64,000 bases of DNA from an uncultured Clostridia bacterium (GCA_944390285.1 CALXPN010000002.1:177342-241341), one strand, 5' to 3'. Shown: positions 1 to 11,361, numbered from the stretch's first letter. Translations and numbers: made by a program. Notes: generated by a model from the letters alone, not told the origin.

Positions 1-338
1 CTTAGCATTGCTTTTTCTTCTACAATTTTTATATATCTATCAACATTTGATGTTGTTGGCACTCTTTCTGGAAGTTCTGCTAAATATTCAAGTCCTCCAA
101 TTCTTTCAAAATTCCCGTTTTCTACAAGTTCTGCTTTTACTGTTATTATATCTATAGGTTCACTTTTAGCATACAAACTTAAAATAGCTGCATATATTGC
201 TTTATTGTCTTCTCTGTAAAATGCATCTTCTTTTAGAACTTCAATTGCACTAATTACAGCATCTTTATCTGTAAGCATAGAACCAAGTATTGCTTGCTCT
301 GCTTCAATATCATGTGGTGGTATTTTTCCTAGTTCCAT
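1..338 (-). CDS. dnaB: Replicative DNA helicase DnaB, N-terminal part (cut by window edge)
   Basis: The first 112 residues read MELGKIPPHDIEAEQAILGS and onward, the typical start of the DnaB N-terminal domain, which mediates hexamer formation and primase contact. The RecA-like ATPase part lies outside the window to the left. The ATG at 338 follows a purine-rich stretch and lies 23 bases after the rplI stop. It is the last gene visible in a gdpP-rplI-dnaB run, an order common in Bacillota. Identity is firm; the gene is incomplete only because of the window boundary. Confidence 0.93.
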   Translation of the reverse strand, partial: MELGKIPPHDIEAEQAILGSMLTDKDAVISAIEVLKEDAFYREDNKAIYAAILSLYAKSEPIDIITVKAELVENGNFERIGGLEYLAELPERVPTTSNVDRYIKIVEEKAML

Positions 339-361
339 AATTATTACCTCTTAAAAAATTA

Positions 362-808
362 TTATTTTGGTACTACCATCACTTGAACTTTTGCCATAAC
401 ACCTTCATTTAGTTTTATATCTACATTTGTAGTACCTGCTACTTTTATAGTTTCACTTAGTAAAATCTTCTTTTTATCTACATTTATATTATAATCTTTC
501 TTCAATGTTTCAGCTATTTCTTTTGCTGTAACACCTCCAAATAATTTTCCATTTTCTCCAGTTTTTACATATATTTTAACAATTATGTTTTTCATTTTTT
601 CTGCTATTTTTTTTGCTTCTTTTAAATCTTCACCTTTTCTGTATGCTATAGATTCATTTTTTGACTTTAAATTATTCATATTTCCTGCATCTGCTGGTAC
701 TGCTAGTTTCTTTGGAAAAAGAAAATTTCTAGCATATCCATCTGCAGCATTTATAACTTGGTCTTTTTTTCCTACACCCTTTATATCTTGTTTTAAAATT
801 ACCTTCAC
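362..808 (-). CDS. rplI: Ribosomal protein bL9
   Basis: Large-subunit ribosomal protein L9, 148 residues, the usual family length. The N-terminal globular domain (about 1-50) shows MKVILKQDIKGVGKKDQVIN and the hallmark GYARNFLFPKKLA, followed by the connecting helix and a C-terminal rRNA-binding domain (about 75-148). I choose the GTG at 808 because AGGAGG lies 7 bases ahead of it; the TTG two codons upstream would sit almost on the ribosome binding site. It is 27 bases downstream of gdpP and probably cotranscribed with gdpP and dnaB. Confidence 0.95.
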   Translation of the reverse strand: MKVILKQDIKGVGKKDQVINAADGYARNFLFPKKLAVPADAGNMNNLKSKNESIAYRKGEDLKEAKKIAEKMKNIIVKIYVKTGENGKLFGGVTAKEIAETLKKDYNINVDKKKILLSETIKVAGTTNVDIKLNEGVMAKVQVMVVPK

Positions 809-835
809 TTCCAAACCTCCTATTCTTTTAAAACT

Positions 836-2836
836 TTATTCCGTTTCAGATAAATATTCATTTATTTTTTCAATAAGTTCTTGTTTTGCTTCTTCTAATG
901 TAACTCCTTCAAGTTGTGCTCCAGCCAAAGTAATATGACCTCCACCACCTAATTTTTCTAATATTAATTGAACATTAATATTTCCTATTGAGCGTCCACT
1001 TATACAAACTTTATCACTCATTTTAGCCATTACAAAAGATGCTGTTATATCACTAATAGTTAAAAGCTCATCTGCAGCTTTTGCACAAATTAAATTTGAA
1101 TCATCATTTTCTTCATTATAAGTGGATATTGCTATTGTATCATCAATTATTTCAACATTTCTAACAATATCTGCTATTGTATTGTAACTTTCTAAATCTG
1201 CTTGAAACCATTTTTTTACTTTTATTATATCTACACCATATTTTCTTAAATAAGCTGCAGCTTCAAATGTTCTTACACCAGTTTTAAAAGTAAAATTTTT
1301 AGTATCAACCATTATTCCACCATATAAACTTTCTGCTTCAAGGATTGTTAGTTTTATACCTTCTTTAGCATATTGTATAATTTCTGTTACAAGTTCTGCT
1401 GCAGAAGATGCATATACTTCATGAAATGATATTAGAACATTTTCTATACAATCTGGAGCTTTTCTATGATGATCTATTACAATTTTCTTATCAATTTTTT
1501 CTAATAAACTTGGAAATTCTACATATGAAATTTTGTGTGTATCTACTACAATAAGTAAAGTATTGTCTGTAATTATATCAAAAGCTTCTTCTTCTGTTAA
1601 TATGTTTTCTTTATATTCTTCATCATTTCTTAAAATTTCCAAGAATTTTCCTAGTGATTTTCCTGTAGGTTCTGAAACAATATAACATTCTTTTCCTAAA
1701 GTTTTAGATAATCTATATAATCCCAATGCAGAACCTATTGCATCAATATCTATATTCTTATGTCCCATTATAATTACATTATCTGAAGATGTTATGATAC
1801 TTGAAATTGATTGAGCAATAGTTCTTGCTTTTACTTTTGCTCTTTTTTCTACCTCTAATGTTTTACCACCATAAAATTTATATTTTCCGTTTTTTCTAAC
1901 AACAGCTTGGTCACCACCTCTACCTAAAACAATTTCCATTGCAGATAAAGCTGACTTATATTTTTCATAATTATTTGTTCCCTCATTTGAAATTGCTAAA
2001 CTTAAAGTAATAGGAACTCTACTATCTATTTCTAATTTTTTTACTCTGTCAAGAATATTGAACTTTTCTTTTTCAAATTCAGATAAATATTTTTGTTCAA
2101 AAATATAAACAAAAGCATCTCTTTCGGTTTTTACTATTAAACCACCTGTTTTTGTTACCCAATCTATAAGTTCTTTTTCTATTTTAGCAAGTAATTCAAT
2201 TTTTCTTTCTGGAAGAATAATTTGCACAATTTCATCATAATTATCAATCATTGCAAGTCCTATACATACTTGACAATTATTATAATTATCAAAAAGTTCA
2301 TTATATTTTGTTTCATCTATAAAATATAATGATAATATATATTCCTTTTCTTTTCTTCTCTTAGTTCTTACAACACTACCACGTATCTTGTATACTCTTT
2401 TTTCAATATTAAATTGTTTCACTATTTCGATATTTTCATTATTTTTTTCTATGTCAATCTTTATTTCTTTTATAATTGGATTCAAATATGTTGCTATATC
2501 AATATTTTGAAACTCTTCAACAAATTTTCTACTTCTCCAAATTATATTTCCACCTGTTTCTATTAATACTAATGGTATTGGTGTATTTACTAAATTAACT
2601 TTTGAAGCTGAGCTCATATCTGATGTAACATCTTTTATATGATTTTCTATCTCTTCTCTTTTTTTATCTGATATCCATAATGTATAGGTTATAGTCATAG
2701 CAAAAATAACAATCGATGGAATTACCCATCTTAAATTATATACACTTAATGTAATACATAAAAAAGCAATTACAAGTATATAAACTATATTTTTACCTGT
2801 TAATTTATCTAAAATTTTATCATTTCTATACGGCAT
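836..2836 (-). CDS. gdpP: Cyclic-di-AMP phosphodiesterase GdpP (DHH/DHHA1)
   Basis: A 666-residue membrane phosphodiesterase that hydrolyses the second messenger c-di-AMP. Order seen: two N-terminal membrane helices (about 12-55), a PAS-like region, a degenerate GGDEF domain (about 170-300), then the DHH domain with GHKNIDIDAIGSA (metal-binding Asp residues), VVDTH and IDHHRK, and the DHHA1 domain with GGGGH near the C-terminus. This matches the length and layout of B. subtilis GdpP (about 660 residues). The ATG follows AAGGAG. A clear promoter lies upstream at 2870-2898, so this is the first gene of the gdpP-rplI-dnaB unit. Confidence 0.95.
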   Translation of the reverse strand: MPYRNDKILDKLTGKNIVYILVIAFLCITLSVYNLRWVIPSIVIFAMTITYTLWISDKKREEIENHIKDVTSDMSSASKVNLVNTPIPLVLIETGGNIIWRSRKFVEEFQNIDIATYLNPIIKEIKIDIEKNNENIEIVKQFNIEKRVYKIRGSVVRTKRRKEKEYILSLYFIDETKYNELFDNYNNCQVCIGLAMIDNYDEIVQIILPERKIELLAKIEKELIDWVTKTGGLIVKTERDAFVYIFEQKYLSEFEKEKFNILDRVKKLEIDSRVPITLSLAISNEGTNNYEKYKSALSAMEIVLGRGGDQAVVRKNGKYKFYGGKTLEVEKRAKVKARTIAQSISSIITSSDNVIIMGHKNIDIDAIGSALGLYRLSKTLGKECYIVSEPTGKSLGKFLEILRNDEEYKENILTEEEAFDIITDNTLLIVVDTHKISYVEFPSLLEKIDKKIVIDHHRKAPDCIENVLISFHEVYASSAAELVTEIIQYAKEGIKLTILEAESLYGGIMVDTKNFTFKTGVRTFEAAAYLRKYGVDIIKVKKWFQADLESYNTIADIVRNVEIIDDTIAISTYNEENDDSNLICAKAADELLTISDITASFVMAKMSDKVCISGRSIGNINVQLILEKLGGGGHITLAGAQLEGVTLEEAKQELIEKINEYLSETE

Positions 2837-2869
2837 AAAATCTCCTTATAAACATAAAATAACATAATA

Positions 2870-2898
2870 ATTATACTACCATAGAGTCTTTTTGTCAA
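2870..2898 (-). promoter_or_regulatory. SigA-type promoter of gdpP-rplI-dnaB
   Basis: On the minus strand TTGACA and TATAAT are separated by exactly 17 bases, a perfect vegetative promoter. It lies about 35 bases before the gdpP start, so the leader is short. Confidence 0.85.
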
Positions 2899-2915
2899 AC
2901 GTAGCAATAGTAAAG

Positions 2916-2949
2916 AAAAATAGATGTAACTTTATTTACATCTATTTTA
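2916..2949 (-). terminator. Intrinsic terminator after the BIG2-domain gene
   Basis: Inverted repeat AAAATAGATGTAA / TTTACATCTATTTT with a short loop, followed on the minus strand by a T-rich stretch. It lies just after the stop at 2957 and separates this gene from the gdpP promoter. Confidence 0.75.
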
Positions 2950-2956
2950 TTTAATA

Positions 2957-3601
2957 TTATTTTTTTATTGTTAATTTTACAGATTTTTCTGTATCTGTAT
3001 ATGAATCATATACTGTGATAGTCACTTTTCCAGGTGCAACTCCTGTAACTATTCCACTTGCATCAACTGTTGCTATTTCTTCATCACTAGATGTATATGT
3101 AAGTGTGTCTATATAAGCATCAGAAGGCGAAACTTTTAATTTCATTTGTAAGTCTTTTCCTACTCTAATCGTACTATTTGTTGAAGTAAATGTCATGCTT
3201 TTTATAGGTGTAATTACTCTTATATCTGCTGTTGCATCCATTCCATCATAATTAGCTGTTATTGTAGCTTTTCCATCTGATACAGCTACTAATTCATTAT
3301 CATCATTTATTTTAACTATCTCTTCATCTGATGAAGAAAATGTAACTCCTTCTGTGACTATTTCATTATCTATTGTAACAGTCATTGTGGCTGTCTCTTT
3401 TTTATTTTTTGAAGATAAATACTCATCTGATAATTCTAATTTTAACTGTGGTAATATTTGTTCTTCTTCCTCTTCTACTGGTTCTGAATATACCAAAGCA
3501 TAACTACCAATATGTCCTTTATTTAAAACCAATACTAATGATGCTATCGCTATTATTACAAAAATACATATTGATATCTTTAAAGCTATTTTAGTTTTCA
3601 T
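2957..3601 (-). CDS. Exported protein with bacterial Ig-like (BIG2) domains
   Basis: A 214-residue protein with an N-terminal signal anchor (about 6-27), an acidic stretch (EEEEEQ, about 43-48) and two Ig-like repeats (about 53-132 and 133-214). The second carries the BIG2 signature YTSSDEEIATVDASGIVTGV followed by APGKVTITV. BIG2 domains are found in surface and adhesion proteins; no catalytic motif is visible. There is no sortase motif, so it is probably held by the N-terminal helix. The ATG follows AAGGAG. It has its own promoter (3640-3668) and terminator and is therefore not part of the rpoBC unit. The specific function is unknown. Confidence 0.8.
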   Translation of the reverse strand: MKTKIALKISICIFVIIAIASLVLVLNKGHIGSYALVYSEPVEEEEEQILPQLKLELSDEYLSSKNKKETATMTVTIDNEIVTEGVTFSSSDEEIVKINDDNELVAVSDGKATITANYDGMDATADIRVITPIKSMTFTSTNSTIRVGKDLQMKLKVSPSDAYIDTLTYTSSDEEIATVDASGIVTGVAPGKVTITVYDSYTDTEKSVKLTIKK

Positions 3602-3639
3602 AGTTAGTCTCCTTATATTCTTTTATTAAAGTAAGTTAT

Positions 3640-3668
3640 ATTATATACTATATACTATTTTAAATCAA
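3640..3668 (-). promoter_or_regulatory. Promoter of the BIG2-domain gene
   Basis: TTGATT and TATAAT with a 17-base spacer on the minus strand. The -35 element is preceded by CTGG, giving a 10-mer CTGGTATTGA that also overlaps the -35 of the giant surface protein gene at 25970-25979. Confidence 0.65.
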
Positions 3669-3688
3669 TACCAGATTTTTCAATTTAA

Positions 3689-3718
3689 AAGAACTTTAAG
3701 GAAAACCTTAAAGTTCTT
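3689..3718 (-). terminator. rpoC terminator hairpin overlapping the last codons
   Basis: A 13-bp perfect stem (3689-3701 with 3706-3718) and a 4-base loop. One arm contains the last rpoC codons and the TAA stop, so terminator and coding sequence overlap. The T-tract after the stem is short and interrupted, so termination may be incomplete. Confidence 0.65.
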
Positions 3719-6700
3719 CTTCAGAAGTTTCTTCTTCTTTTGGTTGAGATTTTTTCTCTGTATTTATTTTAATTTTTTGATAACGTTTTAAACCAGTACC
3801 TGTTGGAATTAATTTACCAATAATAACATTTTCTTTTAATCCCATTAAGTTATCAACTTTACCTTTTATAGCTGCTTCTGTTAATACTTTTGTTGTTTCT
3901 TGGAATGAAGCAGCTGATAAGAAACTCTCTGTTGCAAGTGATGCTTTTGTTATTCCAAGTAATACTCTCTTATATGTTGCTGGTTTTTTACCTTCAGCAA
4001 TTAGTTCCTCATTTCTATGCTCAACTTCTAATAAATCTACAAGTGAAGCTGTATAGAATTCTGAATCTCCTGGATCTTCAATTCTAACTTTTTTAAGCAT
4101 TTGTCTTGCAATTACTTCAATATGTTTATCATTTATATCAACACCTTGGTTTCTATAAACTTTTTGAACTTCTGAAATTATATAAGTATAAACTCCTTCT
4201 ACACCTTTAACTGCAAGCAAATCTGATGGATTTATAGATCCTTCTGTAAGTGGATCACCAGCTTTTACTTCATCTCCATCTTTTACTTTTATTTTTGATC
4301 CAAAACTAATTGTATATGTTTTACTATTATCTTTACTTGTAACAATAACTTCTTTTCTTCTTTTTTCATCATTTATTTTAACTACACCATCAATTTCAGT
4401 AATTATAGCTAAACCTTTTGGATTTCTTGCTTCAAATAACTCTTCAACTCTAGGAAGACCTTGTGTAATATCTCCACCAGCTACACCACCTGTATGGAAG
4501 GTTCTCATTGTAAGCTGTGTACCAGGTTCACCTATTGATTGTGCAGCAATAATACCAACTGATTCACCTTCATTTACTCTTTCACGAGTTGCTAAGCCCA
4601 TACCATAACATTTACTACAAGCTCCATGTCTTGCTCTACATTCTAATATAGAACGAACTTTTACTTTAGTAAATCCAGCATCAACTATTTGTTTTGCAAT
4701 TTTATCATTTATCATTGTATCTTTATCAACAATTAATTCTCCAGTTTCTGGATTTTTAATATCTTCTAATGGGAATCTTCCTACAAGTCTTTCTTGTAAT
4801 GGTTCTATTATTTGATTTCCATCTTTAATATCTTCTACTTCTATACCTTTTGTTGTTCCACAATCTGCTTCTCTTATAATTATATCTTGTGAAACATCAA
4901 CTAATCTTCTTGTTAGATATCCAGAGTCTGCTGTTCTTAAAGCTGTATCTGTTAAACCTTTTCTAGCACCATGAGCAGAAATGAAATATTCTAGAGAATC
5001 TAATCCTTCACGGAAACATGATTTAACTGGTATTTCGACAGCTTTACCAGATGTATTAGCCATAAGTCCACGCATACCTGCAATTTGTCTTAATTGGTTC
5101 ATATTACCACGGGCACCAGATTGAGCCATCATGTATATTGGATTTAATTCATCAAAATTATTTTTCATTGCTTCTGTAACATCATCTGTTGCTTTTTCCC
5201 AAATTTTAATAATAGCATCATATCTTTCATCATTAGTAATCATACCACGTTGATATTGTCTAAATATTTGAGAAACATCCTCATCTGCTTTTGCTAATAT
5301 ATCTTTTTTAGCTTCTGGAACCGCAACATCGGCAACAGAAACTGTTATAGCACCTTTTGTTGAGTATTTATATCCTGTAGATTTGATATAATCTAATACT
5401 TCTGCTGTTTTAGATAAACCATGTACATTAATACAATTTGCAACTATTTTTCCTAAATTCTTTTTAATTACAGGAAAATCAATTTCTAAATCAAATTCTT
5501 TTTCTGGATCTGTTCTATCAACAAAACCTAAATCTTGAGGTATACCTTGATTATAAATTAATCTACCTACTGTTGTTTCTATAGTTTTATGTCTTACTGT
5601 TCCATCTTCATCTGTTTTAAATCTTCTAACTTTTATTTTGCAATGTAATCCAACATCACCATTTTGATAAGCCATCATAGCTTCATCTTCATCTTTAAAA
5701 TATAAACCTTCACCTTTTTCTCCATCAATTTGAACTGTCAAGTAGTAAGCACCTAATATCATATCTTGTGTAGGTACTGTAACTGGCTTACCATCTTGTG
5801 GTTTTAATAGGTTATTTGTTGAAAGCATTAAATATCTTGCTTCTGCAATTGCTTCTGGTGTAAGTGGAACATGAACTGCCATTTGGTCACCATCAAAGTC
5901 AGCATTAAATGCTGTACAAACTAATGGGTGAAGCTTTATAGCTCTACCTTCAACAAGTATTGGTTGGAATGCTTGAATACCTAACCTGTGTAGTGTAGGA
6001 GCACGGTTTAACATTACAGGATGATCTTGAATAACTTCTTCTAATATATCCCACACTTCTGGTTTTAATCTTTCAACCATTCTTTTTGCATTTTTTATAT
6101 TATGAGCTATTCCTCTTGAAACTAATTCTTTCATTACAAATGGTTTAAAAAGTTCAACTGCCATCTCTTTTGGAAGACCACATTGATAAATTTTAAGTTC
6201 TGGACCAACAACTATAACTGAACGTCCAGAATAGTCAACTCTTTTTCCTAAAAGATTTTGACGGAATCTACCTTGTTTTCCTTTTAGCATATCTGATAAT
6301 GATTTTAAAGGTCTATTTCCAGCACCTGTAACTGGTCTACCTCTTCTACTATTATCAATTAGAGCATCAACTGATTCTTGAAGCATTCTTTTTTCATTTC
6401 TTACTATTATTTCTGGAGCTCCAAGTTCTAATAATCTTTTTAATCTATTATTTCTATTTATAACTCTTCTATATAAATCATTTAAATCTGATGTAGCAAA
6501 TCTACCACCATCTAATTGAACCATTGGTCTTAATTCTGGTGGAATTACTGGTATAACACTCATTACCATCCATTCTGGTTTGTTTCCAGAAACTCTAAAT
6601 GATTCTACTGTGTCAAGTCTTTTTATGATTTTAGCCTTTTTTTGTTCACTTGCTTTTGCAAGCTCTTTTTTTAGTTTATTTGATAATTTTTGTATATCTA

Positions 6701-7247
6701 TTTCTGCTAATAATTTCTTTATTGCTTCAGCACCCATTTCAGCTTTAAAAGAACCTTTGCCATATTTTTCTATTGCTTCTATATATTCTTTTTCAGTTAA
6801 TACTTGACATTTTAATAGTCCAGATGTTCCTTTATCTGTAACAATATATGATGCAAAATATATAACTTTTTCTAAGCTTCTTGGTGATATATCTAATAAT
6901 AATCCTATTCTACTTGGAATTCCTTTAAAATACCAAATATGTGCAATTGGAGCAGCAAGTTCAATATGTCCCATTCTTTCTCTTCTTACTTTAGAAGTTG
7001 TAACTTCAACTCCACATCTATCACAAACAATTCCTTTATATCTTACTCTTTTATATTTTCCACAATGACATTCCCAGTCTTTTGTTGGACCAAATATTTT
7101 TTCACAAAATAAACCATCTTTTTCTGGTTTTAAAGTTCTATAATTAATAGTTTCTGGTTTTTTTACTTCACCATGAGACCATTCTCTTATTTTCTCATCT
7201 GAAGCTAATCCAATTTTTAACTTGTTAAAAACTTCTAATTCTTCCAC
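3708..7247 (-). CDS. rpoC: RNA polymerase subunit beta'
   Basis: The beta' subunit of RNA polymerase, 1179 residues with the start chosen here, close to the usual Bacillota length. Seen: the N-terminal zinc site [20 protein letters not shown], the catalytic [15 protein letters not shown] with three Asp residues that hold Mg, the second zinc cluster ([13 protein letters not shown]) and the trigger-loop/bridge-helix region [16 protein letters not shown]. The reading frame is open further upstream to 7346, but that part falls in a strong hairpin and does not resemble beta'. I choose GTG at 7247, which lies 11 bases after AAGGGGG. It is the second gene of rpoBC. Confidence 0.97.
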   Translation of the reverse strand: MEELEVFNKLKIGLASDEKIREWSHGEVKKPETINYRTLKPEKDGLFCEKIFGPTKDWECHCGKYKRVRYKGIVCDRCGVEVTTSKVRRERMGHIELAAPIAHIWYFKGIPSRIGLLLDISPRSLEKVIYFASYIVTDKGTSGLLKCQVLTEKEYIEAIEKYGKGSFKAEMGAEAIKKLLAEIDIQKLSNKLKKELAKASEQKKAKIIKRLDTVESFRVSGNKPEWMVMSVIPVIPPELRPMVQLDGGRFATSDLNDLYRRVINRNNRLKRLLELGAPEIIVRNEKRMLQESVDALIDNSRRGRPVTGAGNRPLKSLSDMLKGKQGRFRQNLLGKRVDYSGRSVIVVGPELKIYQCGLPKEMAVELFKPFVMKELVSRGIAHNIKNAKRMVERLKPEVWDILEEVIQDHPVMLNRAPTLHRLGIQAFQPILVEGRAIKLHPLVCTAFNADFDGDQMAVHVPLTPEAIAEARYLMLSTNNLLKPQDGKPVTVPTQDMILGAYYLTVQIDGEKGEGLYFKDEDEAMMAYQNGDVGLHCKIKVRRFKTDEDGTVRHKTIETTVGRLIYNQGIPQDLGFVDRTDPEKEFDLEIDFPVIKKNLGKIVANCINVHGLSKTAEVLDYIKSTGYKYSTKGAITVSVADVAVPEAKKDILAKADEDVSQIFRQYQRGMITNDERYDAIIKIWEKATDDVTEAMKNNFDELNPIYMMAQSGARGNMNQLRQIAGMRGLMANTSGKAVEIPVKSCFREGLDSLEYFISAHGARKGLTDTALRTADSGYLTRRLVDVSQDIIIREADCGTTKGIEVEDIKDGNQIIEPLQERLVGRFPLEDIKNPETGELIVDKDTMINDKIAKQIVDAGFTKVKVRSILECRARHGACSKCYGMGLATRERVNEGESVGIIAAQSIGEPGTQLTMRTFHTGGVAGGDITQGLPRVEELFEARNPKGLAIITEIDGVVKINDEKRRKEVIVTSKDNSKTYTISFGSKIKVKDGDEVKAGDPLTEGSINPSDLLAVKGVEGVYTYIISEVQKVYRNQGVDINDKHIEVIARQMLKKVRIEDPGDSEFYTASLVDLLEVEHRNEELIAEGKKPATYKRVLLGITKASLATESFLSAASFQETTKVLTEAAIKGKVDNLMGLKENVIIGKLIPTGTGLKRYQKIKINTEKKSQPKEEETSEEEL

Positions 7248-7310
7248 TTTTAAAGTAGCCCCCTTATATTTTTTAATTTTTATTAGGTGGCAAATAAATA
7301 TATTTACCAA

Positions 7311-7375
7311 TTTCCAAATATGCTTTAAATTAACACTGCTGTACAATTTATTATGAATTTAAAGCATTTTGGAAA
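7311..7375. repeat. Long inverted repeat between rpoB and rpoC
   Basis: Arms 7311-7331 and 7356-7375 pair over about 20 bp with a single bulged base and a 24-base loop. No T-tract follows on either strand, so it is not a standard terminator. It may be an RNA processing or stability element in the rpoBC message. Confidence 0.7.
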
Positions 7376-7401
7376 TATACATATTCAATTGTTTAATTTT
7401 A

Positions 7402-10400
7402 TTATTCATCTTCTGAATCTAAATCTTTAAAAATTTTATCATCCGGTATATCATCTTCATCTAATATATTTGTGAAAAATTCATCTTCATTTTCTAATTC
7501 ATCTTCATTTTCTAGTTCTTCTTCTGTTACTTCATTTAAGTTATCTGCTTCTAATTCACTTTCATCTATTCTTTCTTCAACTCCATCAAGTCCTTCTTCA
7601 GTATGTTCTTTGATTTCTATTTCTTCATCTTTATCACTATAAAGTTTTACATCTAATCCTAAAGATTGTAATTCCTTAATTAATACCTTGAAACTTTCTG
7701 GAATTCCTGGTTCTGGAATGTTTTCACCTTTAACAATTGCTTCATATGTTTTTACTCTACCAACAACATCATCTGATTTTACAGTTAATATTTCTTGAAG
7801 AGTATATGCAGCACCATATGCTTCTAGTGCCCAAACTTCCATTTCACCAAATCTTTGTCCACCAAATTGTGCTTTACCACCAAGTGGTTGTTGTGTAACT
7901 AAAGAATATGGTCCAGTTGAACGAGCATGTATTTTATCATCTACTAAGTGGTGAAGTTTTAACATATACATTACACCAACTGTAATTGGATGATCAAATG
8001 GTTCTCCTGTTCTACCATCATAAAGAACTGTTTTTCCAGTTGTATCAAGTCCTGCAAATTCAAGCATTGATTCAATATCTTCCTCTGTTGCTCCATCAAA
8101 TACTGGTGTTGCCATTTTCCATCCAAGTAATCTTGCTGCTGCACCTAAATGTACTTCTAGCACCTGTCCTAAGTTCATACGAGAAGGTACACCAAGTGGA
8201 TTTAAAACAACATCTACTGGAGTTCCATCTGGTAAGAATGGCATATCTTCTTCTGGTAATATTCTAGAAATAACACCTTTATTACCATGACGTCCAGCCA
8301 TTTTATCACCAACTGAAATTTTTCTTTTTTGAGCTATATAGATTCTTATTACTTCATTTACACCTGGTGCTAATTCATCAGAATTTTCTCTTGTAAATAT
8401 TTTAACATCTACAACAGTTCCTGCTTCACCATGTGGTACTCTTAATGAAGTATCTCTAACTTCTCTTGCTTTTTCTCCAAATATTGCTCTTAATAATCTT
8501 TCTTCTGCTGTTAGTTCTGTTTCACCTTTTGGTGTAACTTTACCAACTAAAATATCTCCTGGTCTAACTTCGGCTCCAACTCTTATTATACCATTATCGT
8601 CTAAATCACGAAGTGAATCTTCACCAACATTTGGTATATCACGAGTAATTTCTTCAGGTCCAAGTTTTGTATCTCTACATTCACAATCATAATCTTCTAT
8701 GTGTAATGATGTAAGTACGTCTTCTTTTACTAATCTTTCATTTAATAAAATAGCATCTTCATAGTTATAACCTTCCCAAGTTGTAAAAGCTATAAGTAAG
8801 TTTTTACCTAATGCCATTTCACCTTTATCTGTTGCAGGACCATCTGCTATAACATCTCCACGTTTAACTTTTTCTCCTTCTTTAACTATAGGTCTTTGAT
8901 TTATACATGTACTACCATTTGTTCTTTTAAACTTTCTTAAATGATATATTCTTTTTTGTCCTGCTTCATTTTTAACAACAATTTTATCTCCCTCTACTTT
9001 TTCTACAGTACCATCTTCTTCAGAAATTACCATAACTCCTGAATCTTTCGCTGCTTTATATTCAATACCTGTTCCTACCATTGGTGAATCTGTAATCATT
9101 AGAGGAACTGCTTGACGTTGCATGTTTGAACCCATAAGTGCACGGTTTGCATCGTCATGCTCTAAGAAAGGTATCATAGCTGCACCAACAGAAACTAATT
9201 GTTTTGGTGAAACATCTATGTAATCTACCATAGATCTTGAAACTTCCTTAATTTCTGCTTTATCTCTTACTCTAACTCTTTTATTTGCCAAACAATTATT
9301 TTCATCTACTGGTTCAGATGCTTGACAAATAATGTATTGATCTTCTTCATCTGCTGTCATATATTTTACTTCATCTGTAACCTTGCAAGTTTCTTTATCT
9401 ATTTTTCTATATGGTGTTTCAATAAATCCATATTCATTTATAATAGCAAATGTTGAAAGTGCTGATATAAGTCCGATATTTGGTCCTTCTGGTGATTCTA
9501 TTGGACATAATCTACCATAGTGAGTATAATGAATATCACGAACTTCGAATCCAGCTCTTTCTCTTGATAATCCTCCAGGTCCTAATGCTGAAATTCTTCT
9601 TTTATGTGTTAATTCTGATAATGGATTTGTTTGATCCATAAATTGTGATAATTGAGAACTTCCAAAAAACTCTCTAATTGAAGATGTAATTGGTTTTGTG
9701 TTAATTAAACTTTGTGGTGTAACTACATCTAAATCTTGAAGTGTCATTCTTTCACGAACAACTCTTTCAAGTCTTGTTAAACCAATTCTAAATTGATTTT
9801 GTAATAATTCTCCAACACATCTAATACGTCTATTTCCTAAATGATCTATATCATCAATATATCCTAATTTTGGTTTTGCTGGATCTGTAATTAGAACATT
9901 ATATTCCAAATTTAACAAATAGTTTATTGAAGCTAGAATATCTTCTGTAACTATATGTTTTGGAACTAATTCATCTAATCTATCTTCTATAGCTTTTCTT
10001 AATTCTTTATCATTTTTTGCTGTTTCTAATATGTTTTTTAATACAGCATAATTAACATCTACTTTTATTTTTAATTCTTTAGCAATTTCAGGATCTACAT
10101 ATTCTCTAATATCTACTGTACCATTTCCTATTACTTTTGCTTTTTTACCTTCTATGTTTACATATACAACATTTATTCCAGAATCTTGGATTTCTTTTGC
10201 TTTTTCTTTAGAAATTTTCTCATCTTTTTCTACAATAACTTCTCCAGTTTCTGGATTAACAATATTTTCATATGAAATATGATTTGCTATTCTTGAAGCT
10301 AAACTTAATTTTTTATTATATTTATATCTACCAACTTTTGCTAAATCATAACGTCTATTATCAAAAAATAAACCATCAAATAAATTTCTTGCAGCATCTA

Positions 10401-11151
10401 CTGTTGGAAGTTCACCTGGTCTTAATTTCTTGTAAATTTCTATTAAGGCTTCATCTGCTGTTTTTACTGGATCTTTTGCAATTGTTGCTAATAATTTATC
10501 TTCTTCTCCAAAGAAATCTATAATTTTTTCATCTGTATCTAAACCTATTGCTCTTAATAATGAAGTAACAGGTAATTTTCTTGTTCTATCTAATCTTACC
10601 CAAAAAACATCATTACTATCTGTTTCATATTCTATCCATGCACCTCTTATAGGCATTACAGAACCTGTATAAAGTTTTTTACCAGTTTTATCATATGATG
10701 AATCATAATAACAACCTGGTGAACGAACTAATTGGCTTACTACAACTCTTTCTGCTCCATTTATTACGAAAGTTCCACTATCTGTCATAAGTGGAAAATC
10801 ACCTAAATAAATTTCTTGCTCTTTAATTTCTCCTGTTTCACGGTTGATTAATCTTACTTTTACATGTAGTCTTGTTGAATAAGTTGCATCTCTTTCTTTT
10901 GCTTCCTCTAAAGTATACTTTGTTTTATCCTCCATGTAATAATCAAAAAATTCTAATACTAAATTACCAGAATAGTCTACTATTGGTGAAATATCTTTTA
11001 ATACTTCTCCTAAACCTTCTTTAATAAACCAGTTATAAGAATCTTTTTGAACTTTTAATAAATTAGGTATTTCAACAAAATCACCTATTTTAGAAAAAGT
11101 TTTACGTACACATTTTTCATGTACAACATCTTTTACTTTGATTTTTTCCAA
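7402..11151 (-). CDS. rpoB: RNA polymerase subunit beta
   Basis: The beta subunit of RNA polymerase, 1249 residues. The rifampicin-pocket region (about residues 490-550) contains [31 protein letters not shown] and [10 protein letters not shown], with no substitution I recognise as a resistance change. The C-terminal clamp shows [20 protein letters not shown] and [20 protein letters not shown]. After about residue 1175 there is a roughly 75-residue very acidic tail, longer than in B. subtilis. The start is TTG at 11151 after AGAAGGTGG. Unlike in most relatives, rplJ and rplL are not upstream; the gene has its own promoter and structured leader. Confidence 0.97.
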   Translation of the reverse strand: MEKIKVKDVVHEKCVRKTFSKIGDFVEIPNLLKVQKDSYNWFIKEGLGEVLKDISPIVDYSGNLVLEFFDYYMEDKTKYTLEEAKERDATYSTRLHVKVRLINRETGEIKEQEIYLGDFPLMTDSGTFVINGAERVVVSQLVRSPGCYYDSSYDKTGKKLYTGSVMPIRGAWIEYETDSNDVFWVRLDRTRKLPVTSLLRAIGLDTDEKIIDFFGEEDKLLATIAKDPVKTADEALIEIYKKLRPGELPTVDAARNLFDGLFFDNRRYDLAKVGRYKYNKKLSLASRIANHISYENIVNPETGEVIVEKDEKISKEKAKEIQDSGINVVYVNIEGKKAKVIGNGTVDIREYVDPEIAKELKIKVDVNYAVLKNILETAKNDKELRKAIEDRLDELVPKHIVTEDILASINYLLNLEYNVLITDPAKPKLGYIDDIDHLGNRRIRCVGELLQNQFRIGLTRLERVVRERMTLQDLDVVTPQSLINTKPITSSIREFFGSSQLSQFMDQTNPLSELTHKRRISALGPGGLSRERAGFEVRDIHYTHYGRLCPIESPEGPNIGLISALSTFAIINEYGFIETPYRKIDKETCKVTDEVKYMTADEEDQYIICQASEPVDENNCLANKRVRVRDKAEIKEVSRSMVDYIDVSPKQLVSVGAAMIPFLEHDDANRALMGSNMQRQAVPLMITDSPMVGTGIEYKAAKDSGVMVISEEDGTVEKVEGDKIVVKNEAGQKRIYHLRKFKRTNGSTCINQRPIVKEGEKVKRGDVIADGPATDKGEMALGKNLLIAFTTWEGYNYEDAILLNERLVKEDVLTSLHIEDYDCECRDTKLGPEEITRDIPNVGEDSLRDLDDNGIIRVGAEVRPGDILVGKVTPKGETELTAEERLLRAIFGEKAREVRDTSLRVPHGEAGTVVDVKIFTRENSDELAPGVNEVIRIYIAQKRKISVGDKMAGRHGNKGVISRILPEEDMPFLPDGTPVDVVLNPLGVPSRMNLGQVLEVHLGAAARLLGWKMATPVFDGATEEDIESMLEFAGLDTTGKTVLYDGRTGEPFDHPITVGVMYMLKLHHLVDDKIHARSTGPYSLVTQQPLGGKAQFGGQRFGEMEVWALEAYGAAYTLQEILTVKSDDVVGRVKTYEAIVKGENIPEPGIPESFKVLIKELQSLGLDVKLYSDKDEEIEIKEHTEEGLDGVEERIDESELEADNLNEVTEEELENEDELENEDEFFTNILDEDDIPDDKIFKDLDSEDE

Positions 11152-11201
11152 AATAAAATACCACCTTCTCTATAAATTTAGCAGGTAATGTATAATTATT
11201 T

Positions 11202-11308
11202 TCTAATAGGTCCCTCTTGCAATAAAAGGTTTTTATTCCCAAAACTCCCCCCTGCCAAAAGGCAAATTTTAAAAATAGTTCCTCTTTTACTCAATTCCTC
11301 CTATTAGA
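11202..11308 (-). promoter_or_regulatory. Structured 5' leader RNA of rpoB
   Basis: In the minus-strand transcript TCTAATAGG (11308-11300) pairs with CCTATTAGA (11210-11202), a 9-bp closing helix around about 90 bases. Inside are a TGCC/GGCA hairpin with a TTTT loop (11253-11264) and a CCTTTT/AAGAGG hairpin (11213-11229). There is no U-tract terminator. This looks like a regulatory leader, possibly a ribosomal-protein or autoregulatory element of the L10-leader kind; that identification is inference. Confidence 0.6.
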
Positions 11309-11331
11309 GATACGCATAAAATTACTACAAT

Positions 11332-11361
11332 ATTATATATTACTTGTGCATAATAAGTCAA
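11332..11361 (-). promoter_or_regulatory. Promoter of rpoBC
   Basis: TTGACT and TATAAT on the minus strand with an 18-base spacer. The spacer contains TTATGCACA, which fits the relaxed DnaA-box consensus TTWTNCACA. Transcription would start about 170 bases before rpoB and include the structured leader. Confidence 0.8.

Noticed and set aside
3385..3594. Plus-strand open frames opposite the large minus-strand genes (for example 3385-3594, 14744-15004, 33964-34248)
   Set aside because: They are rich in Leu, His and Tyr, lie antisense to well-supported genes and have no binding sites, so they are shadow frames.
7248..7346. N-terminal extension of the rpoC frame beginning at 7346
   Set aside because: The extra residues lie in a strong intercistronic hairpin, do not resemble beta' and have no ribosome binding site; GTG at 7247 follows AAGGGGG.
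9590..9720. Rifampicin-resistance changes in rpoB
   Set aside because: The pocket residues read as the usual sensitive form; no known substitution is recognised.
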